Positions 6,241-9,922 of a stretch of DNA of 9,922 nt are shown here, piece by piece (the first letter of the stretch is position 1; each line of letters opens with the position of its first letter). The notes beneath the pieces are model-generated. The model saw only the letters and a list, made by a program, of their open reading frames with translations. It did no database searches and had not been told where the DNA came from. The translations under genes were made by a program, and so were the position numbers. Origin of the DNA: an uncultured Clostridium sp. Lineage in GTDB: Bacteria > Bacillota > Clostridia > TANB77 > CAG-508. Where the stretch lies: positions 1 to 9,922 of the forward strand of contig CATLUC010000058.1 of NCBI GenBank assembly GCA_950059165.1, given 5' to 3'.

Positions 6241-6745
6241 AATCGCTTTTATGTCTTCGTCTTGCCTTAATCTCCAAGACAGAAAATGATATGCTCCGTT
6301 TGTCTTGCTTTAGCGCAATTTGCGCTAATTCCTTATTATCTCTTAATCTATCACTTGCATATTTAATTATTGAACCCTTATTTTGTACTGCAACTTTTGC
6401 TATTTCTTCGTCATCTCTTAATTTTTCTGAAACATAGTATAAAGCTTGTCCATAATTTTTACAACTTTCTATTGCTATTTCTCTGTCTGCTCTTAATTCT
6501 TCTGAAGCATAACAAATTGTCCAAGGCGCACCTTGAACTCCTTTCATTATAATTTCTTTGTCATTTTTTAGTCTATCACTTGCAAATTCAAGTGCTTCAC
6601 TATCTTGCTCTAATGCCTTTTTGACTAATTCTTTATCATCTTTTAAATCATCTGAAGCTAAATCTAAAAATTTGCCATTTTCACTGACAGCTTGCATCAT
6701 AAATTCCTTGTCTTCTCTATGTTTCATAACTTCTTGTTCTTCCAT
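6235..6745 (-). CDS. DUF4116-type repeat protein, split by a +1 shift at CGG codon 150
   Basis: The start is ATG 6745 (MEEQEVMKH), with AGGGAG about 9 nt upstream. The protein is built of 25-residue repeats starting at residues 10, 35, 60, 85, 110, 135 and 160, consensus R-x-D-x-E-[IL]-...-[FY]-[AV]-S-x-x-L, as in DUF4116 proteins. The role is unknown; such repeats probably form a helical solenoid. In repeat 6 the zero frame meets CGG (6298-6296) and then loses the pattern, running 45 codons through repeat R2 to a stop at 6161. Skipping one base gives GAYHFLSWRLRQDEDIKAIM, which completes repeat 6 at exactly 25 residues, begins repeat 7, and stops at TGA 6235, for 169 residues in total. No promoter is evident; it lies 100 bp after trmB and may be read from the trmB promoter. 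Confidence 0.82.
6296..6298 (-). other. Putative +1 recoding site, AAA CGG A, in the DUF4116-type gene
   Basis: Codon 150, coding context CAA GAC AAA CGG AGC ATA. Reading AAA | GGA GCA TAT CAT restores the 25-residue repeat register (RDNKELAQIALKQDK + GAYHFLSWRL = 25). The internal repeats serve as the reference, so no external homolog is needed. The period requires that CGGA yields exactly one residue; it does not fix which one, since this repeat position is variable. Confidence 0.75.
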
Positions 6746-6815
6746 TTTTTTATATCTCCCTAACTGCTAAAAAATTCAATTTTTTCAATTTGTAACTATT
6801 TTCACTTAATTTTAA

Positions 6816-6844
6816 TAGGATTTTGGGGCCGTCCCTAAATCCTA
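6816..6844. repeat. 29-bp GGGGACGG palindrome R3, copy at the trmB 3' end
   Basis: A 29-bp sequence whose arms (AGGATTT...AAATCCT plus a G/C core) form a hairpin. It is the reverse complement of 1429-1457 with a single mismatch at the C/T in the GTCCC(C/T) part. A further partial copy of its end (CCTAAATCCTAC) follows at 6846-6856 and overlaps the trmB stop codon. It may act as a bidirectional terminator between trmB and the DUF4116 gene. Confidence 0.75.
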
Positions 6845-6845
6845 C

Positions 6846-7508
6846 CTAAATCCTACGTACAATACATGCTTTTATTTTGATGCCTTGTTCTGAAAACATT
6901 TTTTCATGCTCTGTTTCTATGTTTTTCTCAAATATTGGCTCTTGATGTAAATCATATGTTTTTTTGTCAATTTTAAAGCTACTTTCCTCAAAATAGATTA
7001 AACTTGATTCAAATAATTCATCATCATCTGTTTTAAAATAGATTTCTCCATTTTCTTTTAAAAATTGTTTGTACTTTTCTAGTTGAATAGAGTGTGTTAG
7101 CCTCTTTTTTCTGTGTTTACCACGTGGCCATGGGTTACAAAAATTGATGTAAATTCTTTCTACTTCATCTTGTTTATCAAATAATAATAAGATTCTTTCA
7201 ATGTCAAATCTTGTAATAAGTATATTGTTTGGTTCTATGTTTGCTTCGCTGTAGGCTTGCTCTATGTTTCTTTTTGCAAGCCCAAGCATTGCATCTACCA
7301 AATCGATTGCTATATAGTTAATGTTTTGGTTTTCTAAGGCTAGTTGTGCCATAAACTGACCTTTTCCACATCCTAGTTCTAGATGCAAAGGCCTGTTTTT
7401 GTTCTTAAATTCTTCTTTCCATTTTCCTTTTAGTTTTTCTGGTTCGTTTCTATAAAAATTACTTGCTTCTAATTCTGGTCTTGCCCATTTCTTATATCTA
7501 ATTCTCAT
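6846..7508 (-). CDS. trmB: tRNA (guanine46-N7)-methyltransferase TrmB
   Basis: TrmB is an SAM-dependent methyltransferase that makes m7G46 in the variable loop of tRNAs. The start is ATG 7508 (MRIRYKKWARPEL): AAGGA lies 9 nt ahead, whereas the ATG at 7517 directly abuts that ribosome site. The product is 220 residues, typical for the family. The SAM-binding motif LELGCGKGQF is at about 43-52. The family signature NFCNPWPRGKHRKKRL is at 122-137 (most homologs read F-x-D-P-W-P; here Asp is replaced by Asn). FKTDDDELFE at 158-167 matches the conserved FKTD segment. It has its own promoter (7540-7568). The 3' end touches the R3 repeat, so the final Arg-Ile and stop may derive from it. The gene has no CGG codon and its frame is intact. 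Confidence 0.95.
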   Translation of the reverse strand: MRIRYKKWARPELEASNFYRNEPEKLKGKWKEEFKNKNRPLHLELGCGKGQFMAQLALENQNINYIAIDLVDAMLGLAKRNIEQAYSEANIEPNNILITRFDIERILLLFDKQDEVERIYINFCNPWPRGKHRKKRLTHSIQLEKYKQFLKENGEIYFKTDDDELFESSLIYFEESSFKIDKKTYDLHQEPIFEKNIETEHEKMFSEQGIKIKACIVRRI

Positions 7509-7539
7509 TATTTTCATTCCTTATTTAATTTATAGTTGT

Positions 7540-7568
7540 ATTATACTTTAACTAATAATATATTTCAA
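7540..7568 (-). promoter_or_regulatory. Sigma-A-type promoter for trmB
   Basis: Minus strand: -35 TTGAAA (7568-7563), 17-nt spacer, -10 TATAAT (7545-7540). Transcription would start about 25 nt before the trmB ATG at 7508. It lies between the stop of the muramidase gene and trmB and probably also serves the DUF4116 gene. Confidence 0.75.
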
Positions 7569-7602
7569 GTATTTATAACTAAGAAATGTTTTTTCATAAT
7601 TT

Positions 7603-8856
7603 TTACGAAACTTTAATCAATTGTCCTGGATAAATTAAATTAGGGTTATTAATTCCATTCAAATTAACTAGATAACTAACTGTTACTCCATATCTTCTTG
7701 CAATTGAACCTAATGTATCGCCTCTTTGCACCTTATAATAATTATTTTGTAAAACTGGATTTAAAGTATCACTTTCACTTTCAGTAATTCTTAATTTTTC
7801 ACCTGGATAAATCAAATTTGGATTTTGTATATCATTTATTTCTACAATATGGCTAACACTAACCCCATAACTATTTGCTATTTGTGATAAAGTATTACCT
7901 CTTTGTACAGTATATGTAATACTTCCTGTTTGTCTTGTTTCTTCACCATGAGATGTTGAATTAGTCAATATTCTTAAACTTTGTCCTGGATAAATTAAAT
8001 TTGGATTTGATATATTATTAATTGTTGCTAATTCTTGTACAGTTGTACCATATCTTTTAGCAATACTTGATAAAGTATCCCCTACTTCTACTGTATAAAA
8101 AACACTTCCAGTATTTATACTATCATTTGGATTAGGATTATTTGCAATTGGAGCTGTATCAGATAAAAATATATTTTCTGTATATAAATCTCTGTCTACT
8201 GACCCTCTAATTCCATTTACTCTTCCTCTATCTGTATACTGAATTCCTATCCATCTTTCCCAAGCAGTTTCTACATCTCTTAGATTATTATAATCTCCAT
8301 AATAAGCAAGCCACAATTCATAATTATTGGCAATATTTCTACTAAATCTGCTTCGTGCATTTGATAAATCACTATATACTATAATTTCTTTATTTGTTAA
8401 TCTTTTAACACTTTCCAAAAAAACTTGTGCAATTTGATTTGATTCTTCTACACTTACACCACCAAATACCTCGTAATCCATTACTAATTTGCAGTCTGGT
8501 TCTTTTCCAGATATTACAGATGAAAAAAACTGAGCTTCTCTTTGTGCCTCATTAGTATTTGTGGCTGTTAAAAAATGATAAAAACCAACTTTTAGACCAT
8601 TTGCCTTAGCATTTTCATAATTTATATCAAAATATGCATCTTTTATATTGCTTCCTTGACTTGCTTTAATATAAACCACTTCAATTCCACTGTTTTTTAC
8701 TTCTTCGTAATCTATGTACCCTTGCCAATTACTTACATCAATCCCCTCATATCTTGGCTCATTACTTGGTGTTATAGCATAACTTGAATGATTATTTACA
8801 AAAAACAGAAAAACTAAAATCATTGGAAATATCAATATTAGCTTTGCTTTCTTCAT
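7603..8856 (-). CDS. Secreted GH25 muramidase with three C-terminal LysM domains
   Basis: 417 residues from ATG 8856, preceded by a perfect AAGGAGG. Residues 1-27 look like a signal peptide (KK, hydrophobic core, cleavage after SSYA). Residues 35-230 match glycoside hydrolase family 25 (Chalaropsis-type lysozyme): GIDVSNWQG with Asp40, VMDYEV with Asp127 and Glu129 as catalytic acids, and WIGIQYTD near the end. Three LysM repeats follow at about 253-296, 313-357 and 372-416, each with YxVxxGDTL/NTL and NPNLIYPGQ/E. The enzyme would cleave peptidoglycan between MurNAc and GlcNAc outside the membrane, with LysM holding it on the wall, for remodelling or cell separation. GH25 enzymes are also phage lysins, but no phage genes are nearby and the signal peptide favours a housekeeping role. 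No CGG codon occurs. Confidence 0.95.
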   Translation of the reverse strand: MKKAKLILIFPMILVFLFFVNNHSSYAITPSNEPRYEGIDVSNWQGYIDYEEVKNSGIEVVYIKASQGSNIKDAYFDINYENAKANGLKVGFYHFLTATNTNEAQREAQFFSSVISGKEPDCKLVMDYEVFGGVSVEESNQIAQVFLESVKRLTNKEIIVYSDLSNARSRFSRNIANNYELWLAYYGDYNNLRDVETAWERWIGIQYTDRGRVNGIRGSVDRDLYTENIFLSDTAPIANNPNPNDSINTGSVFYTVEVGDTLSSIAKRYGTTVQELATINNISNPNLIYPGQSLRILTNSTSHGEETRQTGSITYTVQRGNTLSQIANSYGVSVSHIVEINDIQNPNLIYPGEKLRITESESDTLNPVLQNNYYKVQRGDTLGSIARRYGVTVSYLVNLNGINNPNLIYPGQLIKVS

Positions 8857-8863
8857 AAAAAAA

Positions 8864-8892
8864 CCTCCTTTGCAACATTATATGCAAAGGAG
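8864..8892 (-). promoter_or_regulatory. Hairpin plus T7 tract that hides the muramidase ribosome site
   Basis: On the minus strand CTCCTTTGC (8892-8884), a 10-nt loop and GCAAAGGAG (8873-8865) form a 9-bp stem, followed by G and seven T before ATG 8856. The second arm contains the AAGGAGG ribosome site. A stem followed by a T run is also the shape of an intrinsic terminator. The structure could end transcription from the gene upstream, attenuate it, or block translation of read-through mRNA. Confidence 0.6.
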
Positions 8893-8913
8893 AAATTTTA
8901 GTTCTTTATAATA

Positions 8914-9873
8914 TTATACATCATATTCAAACACACGAATTGTTTTTATTTTAATTGATGAAAATTCATCTTTTTGTTTTTCAAAATCAACTATCTTAAA
9001 AGAAGCCTTTTCTTTCGACTTCATATCTAGTTTTGCCACATCTACTAAAATCCTTGTTGACAAATCTTGACCTACAGGCAAAGTCTTATTTTGATTATCA
9101 TAAAAAATACTGTTTGTAAAGCTAATTGCATGAACTCCTCTTTTTAAATTAATTTTATAAAAATTAATCTTAGTTGATTTATCTTCCTTTATAATTTCTT
9201 GCATTTCCTCTTCTGGGTTAATATTAAAAACATTAAATTCTTTATCATCTAGTAATTTATCTGGCATTGCCTTATAAACTGGTAAGTCTTCTGAAACTAC
9301 AACTTTCTCTAATGCCTTTTTCACATTTTCTATTATATTTTCTAATGCCAATTTATAGCCAATTTGCTTTGTAGTTTTATTTATATCCAAAATTGAAAAT
9401 TTGTCTTTAGCTAATTCTCTATGTTTTTTATTATTTATTGTAGAAACTTTTGACATATCTTGAACAATACCACCAAAAATATCAAATTCATCTTTTTCAG
9501 TTAATGTTTTTTCCTCTATTGCTTCTTTCTTTAAATCATTTAGGCTTCCTACAATTTCTTTTGGCAATACTTCATTATTTTTTACCTTATTAAGAATATC
9601 TATTAAATTAGTAGATGCTATGTAAATACTATCTGTTTCAGCTTTTGAAAGTTCCTTTCTTTGTACTCTATCCATCATTCTTCCAAATTTTTCTAGGTCT
9701 TCTTCATAATCAAAAACTTTGGTAACTTTTTTTATCATACTGATTTCTTCTTCACCTTCTGGAAGATTTGCCATTTCATCTTTATTGCTATATTTCCAAA
9801 ATTCAAAAATGCTCTTTTTATGAGAATCAATTTCTTCTATAAATAATGTTGCATTTTCAATTTTCTTTGCCAT
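8914..9873 (-). CDS. Unrecognised charged protein, 319 aa
   Basis: I do not recognise this protein. ATG 9873 (MAKKIENATLFIEEI) is chosen over a TTG seven codons upstream because it is a normal start, though its ribosome site (AGAAAGAAT) is weak. It is rich in Lys, Glu, Asp and Ile, with no signal peptide, no membrane segment and no cysteine motif. The N-terminal two thirds look mainly helical, with possible coiled-coil stretches; from about residue 225 the sequence looks like a beta-rich C-terminal domain (KINFYKINLKRGVHAISF, then TLPVGQDLSTRILVDVAK, KASFKIVDFE, SIKIKTIRVFEYDV). It is probably cytoplasmic. A -10-like TATAAT lies 38 nt upstream. The frame is intact and has no CGG codon. Confidence 0.8.
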   Translation of the reverse strand: MAKKIENATLFIEEIDSHKKSIFEFWKYSNKDEMANLPEGEEEISMIKKVTKVFDYEEDLEKFGRMMDRVQRKELSKAETDSIYIASTNLIDILNKVKNNEVLPKEIVGSLNDLKKEAIEEKTLTEKDEFDIFGGIVQDMSKVSTINNKKHRELAKDKFSILDINKTTKQIGYKLALENIIENVKKALEKVVVSEDLPVYKAMPDKLLDDKEFNVFNINPEEEMQEIIKEDKSTKINFYKINLKRGVHAISFTNSIFYDNQNKTLPVGQDLSTRILVDVAKLDMKSKEKASFKIVDFEKQKDEFSSIKIKTIRVFEYDV

Positions 9874-9910
9874 ATTCTTTCTTTTTAGTTTCAAACTATT
9901 TAAATCTAAT

Positions 9911-9916
9911 ATTATA
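9911..9916 (-). promoter_or_regulatory. -10 element upstream of the 319-aa gene
   Basis: Minus-strand TATAAT at 9916-9911, placed so that transcription would begin near 9904, about 30 nt before ATG 9873. The matching -35 would lie beyond the window edge, so only half the promoter can be seen. Confidence 0.4.
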
Positions 9917-9922
9917 TTTTTA

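Noticed and set aside
2366..6298. Sequencing or assembly error as the explanation for the four extra bases
   Set aside because: Not fully excluded. The sites are not in homopolymers, and the same base is added before GG each time, including at homologous positions in two diverged paralogs, which is unlike usual indel noise. Raw reads should still be checked.
6161..6298. The 45-codon zero-frame tail of the DUF4116 protein
   Set aside because: It loses the 25-residue repeat and is translated from the R2 mobile repeat; the +1 frame completes the repeat and stops before R2.
1870..6745. Calling ackA-1, ackA-2, pta and the DUF4116 gene ordinary pseudogenes
   Set aside because: Each has one lesion only, always +1 at an in-frame CGG, with promoters, ribosome sites and all catalytic motifs preserved on both sides. 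Random decay would scatter stops and indels of both signs.
7603..8856. Prophage lysin
   Set aside because: The GH25-LysM protein has a signal peptide and no holin, tail or other phage gene beside it; trmB follows directly.
9874..9894. TTG start seven codons upstream for the 319-aa gene
   Set aside because: There is a normal ATG at 9873, and the TTG would leave a leader of only about 10 nt from the -10-predicted start.

Overview
The window is AT-rich (by eye about 30% GC) and every convincing gene lies on the minus strand. Codon choice (AGA for Arg, A/T third positions), strong AGGAGG-type ribosome binding sites, clean sigma-A promoters and the gene content point to a fermentative, Gram-positive-type Bacillota (Clostridia/Bacilli-like, probably an uncultured gut lineage). 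The species cannot be named from this sequence. Read in transcription order (right to left): an unrecognised 319-residue charged protein (9873-8914); a secreted GH25 muramidase with three LysM domains (8856-7603); trmB (7508-6846); a DUF4116-type repeat protein (6745-6235); phosphotransacetylase pta (5950-4948); two tandem acetate kinase genes, called here ackA-2 (4552-3364) and ackA-1 (3064-1870); a small unknown ORF (1850-1593); and an ABC exporter half-transporter that runs off the left edge (1397-1). Pta and AckA together convert acetyl-CoA to acetate plus ATP, so the centre of the window is an acetate-fermentation locus with a duplicated kinase. The most striking feature is that four neighbouring genes (DUF4116 protein, pta, ackA-2, ackA-1) are each split by a single +1 frameshift, and in all four the break falls on an in-frame CGG triplet. 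Dropping one base there (equivalently, reading CGGN as one residue) restores a full-length, motif-complete protein of normal size every time. These four are the only in-frame CGG codons I find in the genes of the window. The CGG string does occur three more times inside genes, but each time as NNC|GGN with the C in third position, and the frame there is undisturbed. Both ackA paralogs carry the site at the same codon, 233. In the DUF4116 protein a strict 25-residue repeat period is kept only if the shift occurs. This suggests a recoding system in which CGG is unassigned or 'hungry' and is read as a +1 shift (C skipped and GGN read as Gly, or CGGN read as a quadruplet). Systematic sequence error or gene decay are the alternatives to exclude. 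The spaces between genes are rich in repeats: a 29-bp GGGGACGG-type palindrome in two inverted copies (1429 and 6816), a roughly 210-bp imperfect palindrome with GGGGACGTTTC ends between pta and the DUF4116 gene, and two copies of a roughly 125-bp structured element between pta and ackA-2. Several of these elements lie directly on the stop codons of the upstream genes.
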